DNA of 24,231 nucleotides from Microcaldota archaeon (GTDB lineage: Archaea > Micrarchaeota > Micrarchaeia > Micrarchaeales > Micrarchaeaceae), in contig DAHXNT010000003.1 of assembly GCA_027365215.1 (NCBI GenBank), positions 1 to 24,231 of the forward strand. Reading direction: 5' to 3'. Below, in pieces: positions 6,707 to 12,697 of this stretch; the first letter of the stretch is position 1; each line of letters opens with the position of its first letter. The translations under genes and the position numbers were made by a program. The notes under the pieces were generated by a model that saw only the letters and a program-made list of their open reading frames with translations, was not told the origin of the DNA and searched no databases.

Positions 6707-6779
6707 TGCGACCGCCGGGATTTGAACCCGGGTCGCTGCCTTGGCAAGGCAGCGTCCTACCAGGCTAGACTACGATCGC
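6707..6779 (-). tRNA. tRNA-Gly(GCC)
   Basis: On the minus strand, acceptor GCGATCG pairs with CGGTCGC (one G-U). The D arm GTCT...GGAC encloses a loop with the GG pair. The anticodon stem CTGCC/GGCAG encloses TTGCCAA, anticodon GCC (glycine). The T stem CCGGG/CCCGG has loop TTCAAAT, and the discriminator is A. The gene is 73 nt, with no intron and no encoded CCA. Confidence 0.95.
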
Positions 6780-6804
6780 GCGATGCTTTACACACAACAA
6801 GCAG

Positions 6805-6813
6805 AATATAATT
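6805..6813 (-). promoter_or_regulatory. TATA box for tRNA-Gly
   Basis: A minus-strand AATTATATT lies 26-34 nt before the tRNA 5' end at 6779. Confidence 0.5.
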
Positions 6814-6924
6814 AATGCAAGATTATTTTAAACGTTGCGCTGACTTCAGGTTCCCTCCCTGATTTCGCAATAGCCGCGCCTTGAACCCGCCCTACTTCGC
6901 CAATTGTCTACCTATGGTTCGCTG

Positions 6925-6936
6925 TTTATATATATT
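6925..6936 (+). promoter_or_regulatory. TATA box for HMG-CoA synthase
   Basis: TTTATATATATT is centred about 30 nt before the ATG at 6961. This implies a leaderless or near-leaderless transcript and supports that ATG over the upstream TTG at 6904, which lies inside or before the promoter. Confidence 0.65.
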
Positions 6937-6960
6937 AGCACACATGCTGATTCGGTTAAC

Positions 6961-8520
6961 ATGAACGGCACCAAACCCAGGGTTGGGATAGAATGGATGG
7001 GCCTGACAGCGCCAAAAACGTATGTCACGAGCGACGAGCTCGGCAAGGCTATAGGCATGGATCCAGAGAAGATAAGGAAGGGGCTGGGCAACGAAAAGAT
7101 AAGGCTGCCCTCGTTCTCGCAGGGGAACATAACGATGAATGCCAACCTCCTCTACAAATTCATCAAGAGCATAGACGGCAGCGAAGAGGAGCGGAAGAAA
7201 TTCTTCGGCAATCCCCTCTCGAGGATATACTACGCCACGGAGAGCAATCCGGACAACTCGAGGCCTGAGGTGGAGACCGCTTTGGGCATGGTGTACTCGA
7301 AGCTGCTCGCCGAGGACGAGAAGAAGTACAGGGCATACGTAGAGGCCTTCAAGCACTCGGTGCCGATGCAGCAGACGTTCGCGTGCGCCGGAGGCGGGGC
7401 GGCCCTGCTCGACGCGCTCAATAGCGTCTACGTGCGCAACGGAACCTCGGCGATAGTCATCACATCGGACACCGCGGTGTACGATCCAAAGAAAGCGAAG
7501 AACGCTGAGGCGACGCAGGGCAGCGCGGCAACGCTTTCCTGGGTCACCGCAGAGCCAAAGCTCATAGTAATAGATCCGACGAAGCACACCGGCGCGTACA
7601 ACATACCGCTTCAGGATTTCACGAAATACGGGTCGCCGACACCGAAGGTGTACGGGGCGTTTTCCGAGAAGGTGTATGTGGACATATCGGCCAACGTGCT
7701 GTGGCAGATGGAGGGCAGCATGCTGGAGACCGGCGCGGAAATGGATTTCTTCGTGGGGCACGTGCCCTTCCCGAAGCAGGCCATATACTTCGCGAGCGCC
7801 CTTTTTGAGCACCAGATGAAGCACTCGAGGCATGAGGAGTTCGAGGCAATGCAGCTCCGCGAGAGCCTGGGCAGGGACCCGCTAGTCGGAAAGAACCTTG
7901 TCGACCTGTTCGACGAGGTGCTGCGCGCCGCGAGGCCGAAGAACTACTCGGAGCTCATGAAGTGCATAGACGAGAGCAGCGAGATATCAGAGTACTGGGA
8001 CTGGCTCAAGAGGCTCAGGAAGCAGCCGGAGTTCGGCACGTTCGTGGAGCGCCTGCACATAAACGAGGCACTGGACCTGCCCTCGCAGGTCGGCAACTCC
8101 TACACCAGCTCGCAGTTCGTTGCGCTGATAAGCCTGCTGAGGAATAAGAATACCGATGGAAAAATCAGCGGCGCCATGCAGTACTACGGCAGCGGGGCCG
8201 TGGGCCTCGGAATGCTCGCGGAGATAATAGCCACCAGGGCCGACATAGCCGAAAACGTGCTCGTCGACTTGGGGGACGAGGTCGCTCTCACAGCGGAACA
8301 GTACAGGAAGCTGCACGCCGAGCTGATAAGGGGCGACGCCAGCAGGATGCTCCGCCCCGAGGACGCCGGGACAGACGGCGATCTCGTCGAGAAGGACAGG
8401 GAGTTCCTTGGAAGGCTTCCCTCCAGGTTCCTGATACGTGGGAGGCATGACGACGGCACTCCCGATGCGGTCTACGTCGAGAGCGACGGGAAGGTCTCAG
8501 AGCTCCCGCCCAGGCTTTGA
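6961..8520 (+). CDS. Hydroxymethylglutaryl-CoA synthase
   Basis: This enzyme condenses acetyl-CoA with acetoacetyl-CoA to HMG-CoA, the first committed precursor of mevalonate and archaeal isoprenoid lipids. The 519-residue protein has a thiolase-like fold. Recognisable motifs are VGIEWMGLTAPKTYV at the start, YATES with the catalytic Glu94, FACAGG with nucleophilic Cys142, TSDTAVYD (168-175), TQGSAA, and GHVPFPK with His267. YGSGAVG, typical of the family, lies near residue 400. The order matches MvaS and eukaryotic HMGCS. At 519 residues it is longer than typical archaeal or bacterial versions and closer to eukaryotic ones. It is a single gene with its own TATA box and terminator hairpin; no other mevalonate gene is adjacent. 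Confidence 0.93.
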   Translation: MNGTKPRVGIEWMGLTAPKTYVTSDELGKAIGMDPEKIRKGLGNEKIRLPSFSQGNITMNANLLYKFIKSIDGSEEERKKFFGNPLSRIYYATESNPDNSRPEVETALGMVYSKLLAEDEKKYRAYVEAFKHSVPMQQTFACAGGGAALLDALNSVYVRNGTSAIVITSDTAVYDPKKAKNAEATQGSAATLSWVTAEPKLIVIDPTKHTGAYNIPLQDFTKYGSPTPKVYGAFSEKVYVDISANVLWQMEGSMLETGAEMDFFVGHVPFPKQAIYFASALFEHQMKHSRHEEFEAMQLRESLGRDPLVGKNLVDLFDEVLRAARPKNYSELMKCIDESSEISEYWDWLKRLRKQPEFGTFVERLHINEALDLPSQVGNSYTSSQFVALISLLRNKNTDGKISGAMQYYGSGAVGLGMLAEIIATRADIAENVLVDLGDEVALTAEQYRKLHAELIRGDASRMLRPEDAGTDGDLVEKDREFLGRLPSRFLIRGRHDDGTPDAVYVESDGKVSELPPRL

Positions 8521-8528
8521 TCAGGACT

Positions 8529-8552
8529 CACGCGGCAGTGCTGCGTGCTTTT
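8529..8552 (+). terminator. Hairpin plus T tract after HMG-CoA synthase
   Basis: CACGCGGC (8529-8536) pairs with GCTGCGTG (8540-8547), including one G-U, around a 3-nt loop. CTTTT follows immediately. It lies 9 nt after the stop codon. Confidence 0.55.
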
Positions 8553-8571
8553 AATCTTCCGTTTTTGCGGT

Positions 8572-8584
8572 AGCTATAAATATT
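8572..8584 (+). promoter_or_regulatory. TATA-like sequence just left of the insertion sequence
   Basis: The stretch CTATAAATATTTC lies 20-30 nt before the left end of the insertion sequence. Transcription would begin almost at the element border, so it may be an ancestral promoter cut off from its gene or an outward-reading element promoter. No native gene is visible between it and the element. Confidence 0.35.
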
Positions 8585-8603
8585 TCACCTGCCTGGGCGA
8601 CTC

Positions 8604-8619
8604 TGGGACAAAAATCAAC
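8604..8619 (+). repeat. Left terminal inverted repeat of the insertion sequence
   Basis: TGGGACAAAAATCAAC matches the reverse complement of 9863-9878 at 14 of 16 positions. The transposase stop codon (8615-8617) lies inside it. Confidence 0.75.
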
Positions 8620-9610
8620 CATAACCCATTCTGAAAAGGTTGTGTAGTGCCGCAATGCATCCTATCGCAGTATCGATTCTGTCGCCCCTCTTTTGCCATA
8701 TCTTCCATCCGAATGCCCTTTTGTCAACAGAAAAACCGCTTTCCGAATTCTCCCTCTTGAAGTATTCTATGAGGTACAAGAGCGGGTCCTCCATCATTCT
8801 TTTAAATATGTTCCGCCACCTCCATGGGCCGTTAATTCTCGTGTTTGATTTTGGGAGTATGTAAAGTACGGTTTTATCGTCGAAATATTTCAGGGTGGAC
8901 TGATAACTGTAGTATTTGTCCAGTCTTGCAGTTCCGACTACTATTCCCGCCTCTTTACATATTATTTCAAGGCGTTTCATTGCATCTTCAAATGCTTCCT
9001 TCTCAGATCTGATTCCAGAACCCCATGCAACATATAGTTTTGTCTTTATGTCCATTAGATTGAAGGAATAAACGAATTTTCTGTAACCTTCCTTGTCTAT
9101 CTGTGTCCTGTAGTGTTTTGTTACAGTCAGTGTATACCCTGTTCCGTCTCCGGATGTGTCCACAATCCTGTTGCATCGCTGTCTTATCGTCAGGATAAAC
9201 ATATTATGCAGCGCCATCTGAACCATTTCGTCAGAGTACAACCTCTCTATGGTTTTGTAACTCACCTCGATTCCGAGAAATGCGCCGAATAGCGAAAGTA
9301 ATCCTGCCATTGGGCGGTTGTGCTTTTCGAATATTGACTTCAACAGGAGCGCGACAACTTTTTGTTGAAGTCGCAACTTCTGCGGCCTTCCTAAATTTGA
9401 CTTTTCTGCCCTTATAAAACTTATTGCCTCTTTACTCAGACTGTTGAGTTCTCTTCCGACGTATCTTACGCGTTCTGCGTAATCCCTCTCGTATTTCCTC
9501 CAGTCAGTTTCAGTAACACTGCATGATTTCGAATACATGTCTGAAAGTGCCTTAAATTCGCGGCAGAACCTTCTGAATCGCCTATTCGTTAACCTTTTGT
9601 TTTTTGCCAT
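8615..9610 (-). CDS. IS transposase (DDE-type)
   Basis: This is a 331-residue basic protein. The N-terminal part (1-100) is rich in Arg/Lys and helical, suited to DNA binding. The catalytic-type part contains DTSGDGTGY (about 150-158), TARLDKYYS (about 226-234), and a C-terminal ESGFSVDKRAFGWKI followed by RIDTAIGCIAALHNL. The acidic residues in these blocks are plausible DDE catalytic residues, and the terminal block resembles the end of many IS4/IS5/ISNCY-type transposases. The frame is intact and nearly fills the element. Its ATG (9610) faces the DUF2080-type gene across 64 nt. Which IS family it belongs to is not certain. Confidence 0.8.
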   Translation of the reverse strand: MAKNKRLTNRRFRRFCREFKALSDMYSKSCSVTETDWRKYERDYAERVRYVGRELNSLSKEAISFIRAEKSNLGRPQKLRLQQKVVALLLKSIFEKHNRPMAGLLSLFGAFLGIEVSYKTIERLYSDEMVQMALHNMFILTIRQRCNRIVDTSGDGTGYTLTVTKHYRTQIDKEGYRKFVYSFNLMDIKTKLYVAWGSGIRSEKEAFEDAMKRLEIICKEAGIVVGTARLDKYYSYQSTLKYFDDKTVLYILPKSNTRINGPWRWRNIFKRMMEDPLLYLIEYFKRENSESGFSVDKRAFGWKIWQKRGDRIDTAIGCIAALHNLFRMGYG

Positions 9611-9640
9611 AGTAATAATATTAAAGGGGAAAGTATTTAT

Positions 9641-9658
9641 AGTTATCTATATATAACT
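9641..9658. promoter_or_regulatory. Palindromic site between the two IS genes
   Basis: AGTTAT (9641-9646) and ATAACT (9653-9658) are inverted repeats around CTATAT, in the divergent promoter region with TATA-like sequence on both strands. It could be an operator for the small DUF2080-type protein, which is an inference from position. Confidence 0.35.
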
Positions 9659-9674
9659 ATTACTGAGGGATTAG

Positions 9675-9860
9675 ATGCCTAGAAAGATAGAACTTAAGAA
9701 AGGAAACCTTTCATTTACAGAAAAACATATAGAGGGATTTTTGGAACGAACGGTGACGCCAATCGGAACATCGGCCAAGGCGGATGTACCCAGACGATAT
9801 ATCGGCAGACGGGTTTATGTAATAATAACTAAGGAAAAGGACAACTTAACGAAAGTGTGA
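9675..9860 (+). CDS. Transposon-encoded DUF2080-type small protein
   Basis: This 61-residue protein has an extended N-terminal strand region, then TVTPIGTSAKADVPRRYIGRRVYVIITKE. This text fits the DUF2080 family of archaeal transposon-encoded proteins, whose C-terminal half looks like an AbrB/SpoVT-type swapped-hairpin DNA-binding motif (GTSAxVxVPxxxxGxxVxVI). Such proteins may regulate the transposase or bind element ends; its exact role is not known to me. It is divergent from the transposase, and its stop lies 3 nt before the right inverted repeat. Confidence 0.75.
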   Translation: MPRKIELKKGNLSFTEKHIEGFLERTVTPIGTSAKADVPRRYIGRRVYVIITKEKDNLTKV

Positions 9861-9862
9861 AA

Positions 9863-9878
9863 GTGGACTTTTGTCCCA
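9863..9878 (-). repeat. Right terminal inverted repeat of the insertion sequence
   Basis: The minus strand reads TGGGACAAAAGTCCAC, matching the left end at 14 of 16 positions. Confidence 0.75.
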
Positions 9879-9888
9879 ATCTCGGTCC

Positions 9889-9909
9889 GGAGCGTACACC
9901 TTGTGCTCC
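9889..9909 (+). other. Hairpin right of the insertion sequence
   Basis: GGAGCGTA (9889-9896) can pair with TGTGCTCC (9902-9909), with two G-U pairs, around a 5-nt loop. No T tract follows. It may be a remnant of an RNA or leader interrupted by the insertion, but nothing further supports this. Confidence 0.25.
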
Positions 9910-9969
9910 CTCCTCCATAAGAAACATTAAATATGCTTTTGGTCTAATAATAAGCACTATATCCTGAGC

Positions 9970-9989
9970 TATCCGAAGGCTTTCGGATA
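9970..9989 (+). promoter_or_regulatory. Perfect inverted repeat just upstream of the rps19e TATA box
   Basis: TATCCGAA (9970-9977) and TTCGGATA (9982-9989) are perfect inverted repeats around GGCT. The repeat abuts a TATA box (GAATATATAG, 9991-10000), where the BRE and transcription factor B bind. That position suits an operator controlling the ribosomal and secretion operon downstream. An RNA hairpin is less likely because the repeat lies upstream of the predicted transcription start. Confidence 0.5.
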
Positions 9990-9990
9990 C

Positions 9991-10000
9991 GAATATATAG
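9991..10000 (+). promoter_or_regulatory. TATA box of the rps19e-ftsY operon
   Basis: GAATATATAG lies 31-40 nt before the ATG at 10031, so transcription should start near 10022. The GTG at 10022 would then sit on the transcription start. No comparable promoter is visible before the next six genes. Confidence 0.55.
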
Positions 10001-10030
10001 TAAAAGTCAGATAAATCAAGCGTGCATTCC

Positions 10031-10441
10031 ATGTCTACGGTATACGAAGTGAATGGCTCGGAGCTCATAAAGCTCGCAGCCGAGAGGCTAAAGGACAAGA
10101 TGAAGGTACCGGAATACGTATCTTTCGTGAAGAGCGGCGTCAGCAGGGAGAGGGTCCCGCAGAGCCCGGACTTCTGGTACATGCGAAGCGCATCGATACT
10201 CAGGCAGGTCTATCTCAACGGACCTGTCGGCGTGGAAAGGCTGAGGTCCAAGTACGGCAGCAAGAAGCAGCACGTGGTGCACCATATGCACACGGAGAAG
10301 GCCGGAGGCAGCATAATAAGGGATGCGCTCCAGGCTCTTGAGGAGCAGGGGTTCGTCAAGAAGTCGAAGACCGGCAGGACGATAACTCCGAAGGGAAAGT
10401 CGTTCCTGGACAAGATAAGCTCCGAGATGTCCAAGAAGTGA
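10031..10441 (+). CDS. rps19e: Ribosomal protein eS19
   Basis: This is a 136-residue small-subunit protein. It shows the family pattern MSTVYEV at the N-terminus, then PEYVSFVKSGVSRERVPQ, DFWYMRSASILRQVYLNGPVGVERLRSKYG, and the winged-helix end IIRDALQALEEQGFVKK followed by GRTITPKG. The ATG at 10031 was preferred over the GTG at 10022 because family members start at this position. It opens an operon in which genes are separated by only 6-60 nt. Confidence 0.96.
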   Translation: MSTVYEVNGSELIKLAAERLKDKMKVPEYVSFVKSGVSRERVPQSPDFWYMRSASILRQVYLNGPVGVERLRSKYGSKKQHVVHHMHTEKAGGSIIRDALQALEEQGFVKKSKTGRTITPKGKSFLDKISSEMSKK

Positions 10442-10447
10442 AGCCCG

Positions 10448-10762
10448 ATGAGTGATGAAGAGGGCCAAGAAAACCAAGAGGAGAAGAGATACAGGAAGAG
10501 AATGGCTGACCTGATAAAGGCACAGCAACTGGAGCAGCAGAAGAAGGAGATATTGAAGAAGTTTCTGGACGACGAGGCATATGAGCGCGTCATGAACATA
10601 AAGCTCACGAATCAGGAGCTATACGACCAATTGGTCAACGTCATAATATCGCTGGCGCAGAGCAACAGGCTCACGTCTAAGGTAACAAACGCGCAGCTCA
10701 AGGACCTGATCACAAGGCTCACGTACAGGCCGGATACGAAGATAGAGTTTAAGAGGAAGTGA
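10448..10762 (+). CDS. PDCD5-like DNA-binding protein
   Basis: This 104-residue protein belongs to the archaeal TFAR19/PDCD5 family. It has a charged N-terminal helix (EEKRYRKRMADLIKAQQLEQQ), then ILKKFLDDEAYERVMNIKLTN, then a helical core ending in ITRLTYRPDTKIEFKRK, the characteristic C-terminus. Archaeal members bind nucleic acid nonspecifically and are encoded beside rps19e and rpl39e, as here. It starts 6 nt after the rps19e stop. Its cellular role remains poorly defined in archaea. Confidence 0.93.
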   Translation: MSDEEGQENQEEKRYRKRMADLIKAQQLEQQKKEILKKFLDDEAYERVMNIKLTNQELYDQLVNVIISLAQSNRLTSKVTNAQLKDLITRLTYRPDTKIEFKRK

Positions 10763-10783
10763 AGCAACAGATAAAGTGATGAT

Positions 10784-10945
10784 ATGTCGAAGAAATCGAA
10801 CACTAAGAAGAGGATGCTTGTTAAGGCTAAGAAGAAGTCAAGGAGGATACCCGTGCTCGTGGTAGTGAGGACCCACAAGAAGATATCCAGCAACAAGTTC
10901 AGCAGGCAATGGAGGAGCAAGAAGCTCAGGCTGACGCAGAAGTGA
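10784..10945 (+). CDS. rpl39e: Ribosomal protein eL39
   Basis: This 53-residue, very basic large-subunit protein is short but full length for the family. It begins MSKKSNTKKRMLVKAKKKSR, followed by RIPVLVVVRT and the end NKFSRQWRSKKLRL. These match the eL39 pattern of a Lys/Arg-rich peptide lining the exit tunnel with a conserved W-R near the end. The ATG at 10784 is 21 nt after the PDCD5-like stop. The operon position between PDCD5 and rpl31e is the conserved archaeal order. Confidence 0.93.
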   Translation: MSKKSNTKKRMLVKAKKKSRRIPVLVVVRTHKKISSNKFSRQWRSKKLRLTQK

Positions 10946-10987
10946 CGCCATAAGAAGGCGTGGAATGCATAGAACAAGCGTGATGTT

Positions 10988-11416
10988 ATGGCAAGCAGAA
11001 TAATGACAATAAATCTGAGGAAGTACCTGTCGACGCAGCCCAGGACGAAGAGGATAAAGAGGGGAATGCGGTACCTGCGCGAGAGGATAGCGCACTACAC
11101 GAAGACCGATGAGGCCAACGTCAGGATAAGCGACGAACTTAACAGGATGATGTTCAAGCACTACATAAAGTCGATGACACCCGTAAAGGTGAACGTCGAT
11201 ATAACGGACGGCATAGCTAAGGTGGGCCTCTTCAAGGACGCATCCAAGCAGGCCGTGCAGCCTGCCGCAAAGCCGGTGAAGGGCAAGCCAGCTACGGCCC
11301 CTGCCGCAAATGCCGAAAAGGATGCGAAGAAGCCGGCAGCCTCACCAGACGGCAAGAAAAACGGCAAGCAGCCTGAGACAAGAAAGCCACAGGCGCCTGC
11401 GCAGCCCAAGAAATGA
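10988..11416 (+). CDS. rpl31e: Ribosomal protein eL31 with a long C-terminal tail
   Basis: Residues 1-85 match eL31: TINLRKYLSTQPRTKRIKRGMRYLRERIAHYTK, then VRISDELNRMMFKHYIKS and PVKVNVDITDGIAKVGLF. Archaeal eL31 normally ends about here, at 80-95 residues. This protein continues for about 55 residues of low-complexity Lys/Ala/Pro-rich sequence, reaching 142. The tail is positively charged and predicted to be disordered. It could contact rRNA or other subunits, which is an inference. It lies 42 nt after rpl39e in the operon. Confidence 0.93.
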   Translation: MASRIMTINLRKYLSTQPRTKRIKRGMRYLRERIAHYTKTDEANVRISDELNRMMFKHYIKSMTPVKVNVDITDGIAKVGLFKDASKQAVQPAAKPVKGKPATAPAANAEKDAKKPAASPDGKKNGKQPETRKPQAPAQPKK

Positions 11417-11475
11417 GCGCGCCGTACTTGCCCTGACACTTAATTCTCAACGCGGCCATGTGCCGATGTGCTGAA

Positions 11476-12147
11476 ATGGACGTGTATAAGCATAACATAA
11501 AGGGCAACGATTCCGTAGGCGCATTTGCGTCCCTTACTGACAAGTTCGTATTCCTGGGCAGCAACCTCGGCTCTGAAGCCGAGAAGAGGATTTCGGAAGA
11601 GCTCAAGGCAAAGCCGATCAGGATGTCCATATACGAGTCGGACATGCTAGGCATATGGTGCAGGGCCAACTCCAACGGCATACTGATTTCGGAGGTGGCG
11701 AGCGACGAGGAAAGGTCCACGGTGAGGCAACTGGGCCTGGGCATAAGGGCAGACGTGCTCAAGAGCAGGCTCAATGCGATAGGCAACAACATACTCACGA
11801 ACGACCACATTGCGATAATAAACCCTAATTACACCACGGAAGAGGCTACAGCAATAGGCGACACGCTCGGTGTAGAAACCGTGAAAATGTCAATCGGCGG
11901 GTTCAAGACAGTTGGGGCCAACAACATACTTACTAACAAGGGCGTGGTGCTGAACAACAAGTCTACCGAAGACGAGATGGAAAGGGTGAAGGAGCTGACC
12001 AAGTTGGAGCCGGTGCGTAGCACTGCTAGCACCGGCGCGCTCAGCATAGGCCTGTCGATCCTGGCCAATTCAAGCGCCGTTCTGTTCGGCGAGATGACTA
12101 CCGGCTACGAGATGGCAAGGATAGCCAACGCGCTAGAGGGCGCATGA
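11476..12147 (+). CDS. Translation initiation factor 6 (aIF6)
   Basis: This 223-residue protein binds the large ribosomal subunit and prevents premature joining of the subunits. The pentein-fold repeats are visible as GAFASLTDKFVFLGSNL, then NGILISEVASDEE, ILTNDHIAIINPNYT, and NNILTNKGVVLNNKSTEDEM, ending GALSIGLSILANSSAVLFGEMTTGYEMARI. The ATG at 11476 (MDVYK) fits family starts better than the ATG at 11458. It follows rpl31e and precedes pfdA, with no rplX gene in the 71-nt gap. Confidence 0.95.
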   Translation: MDVYKHNIKGNDSVGAFASLTDKFVFLGSNLGSEAEKRISEELKAKPIRMSIYESDMLGIWCRANSNGILISEVASDEERSTVRQLGLGIRADVLKSRLNAIGNNILTNDHIAIINPNYTTEEATAIGDTLGVETVKMSIGGFKTVGANNILTNKGVVLNNKSTEDEMERVKELTKLEPVRSTASTGALSIGLSILANSSAVLFGEMTTGYEMARIANALEGA

Positions 12148-12218
12148 ATAATAAGCGTAATAAATGCGCATGACAAATGCTATTGCGTGCGTAAGCGCGC
12201 GAGATCGAGATGACAATC

Positions 12219-12662
12219 ATGGCCGAAAACAGGAACACGACTGGCACAAAGTTCGACATATCGAAGGAGATAGACGAGCTCAGGTACGTGCAGCAGATGT
12301 ACCAGAACCAGTACTACATACTATCGCAGCAGCTCGACGAGCTCACTGCCGTATATGCCGGAGCGGCGAACACGAAGGAGATACTGGGCAGCATGCAGAG
12401 CCTGAAGGGCAAGGAATCGCTGATACCTGCTGGTTCGGGGTTCTACGCCACCGGAAAGGTAAGCGACGACAAGAACGTACTTGTGCCGATAGGCGCCTCC
12501 TACACTATTTCTATGAGCATCGAGAGTGCCAAGGCGCTCCTTGACAAGAGGTCCGCAAGGTACACCAAGGAGATAGAGAAGCTGACCGCAGCAAAGAGGA
12601 ACGCCGAGAAGTCCATAAACGAGATATCCTACAGGCTCAACGAGCTGGTACAGCACACATGA
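12219..12662 (+). CDS. pfdA: Prefoldin subunit alpha
   Basis: This 147-residue alpha-class prefoldin has an N-terminal coiled-coil helix (about 15-50), a beta-hairpin core (LIPAGSGFYATGKV, NVLVPIGASYTI) and a C-terminal coiled-coil helix (about 100-143). With the beta subunit it forms the hexameric holdase chaperone that passes nascent proteins to the thermosome. The ATG at 12219 is preceded by GAGATGA, a good match to the archaeal ribosome binding site, and is preferred over the ATG at 12210. Its place before ftsY is the usual archaeal order. Confidence 0.92.
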   Translation: MAENRNTTGTKFDISKEIDELRYVQQMYQNQYYILSQQLDELTAVYAGAANTKEILGSMQSLKGKESLIPAGSGFYATGKVSDDKNVLVPIGASYTISMSIESAKALLDKRSARYTKEIEKLTAAKRNAEKSINEISYRLNELVQHT

Positions 12663-12697
12663 CCGCGTAAAACGTGAAACGCGAAACGGTGCGATAG

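Larger units (their letters stand above)
8604..9878. mobile_element. Insertion sequence, 1275 bp, two divergent ORFs
   Basis: The ends are imperfect inverted repeats, 8604-8619 and 9863-9878 (14 of 16 matching, starting TGGGACAAAA). Inside are a transposase on the minus strand and a small DUF2080-type protein on the plus strand, transcribed from a shared AT-rich centre. This two-ORF arrangement recalls the ISA1214-like group known from Archaeoglobus, but that assignment is from memory of the family layout. No clear target-site duplication is visible in the flanks. Base composition is more AT-rich than the neighbours. Both ORFs are intact, so the copy may be recent or active. Confidence 0.8.

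Noticed and set aside
6892..7833. 313-codon minus-strand open frame
   Set aside because: Antisense of HMG-CoA synthase, whose catalytic residues are intact; the antisense text is Arg/His/Leu-rich without domain features.
8595..9890. Target-site duplication flanking the insertion sequence
   Set aside because: Flanks GGCGACTC (left) and ATCTCGGT (right) share no convincing direct repeat at the assigned ends.
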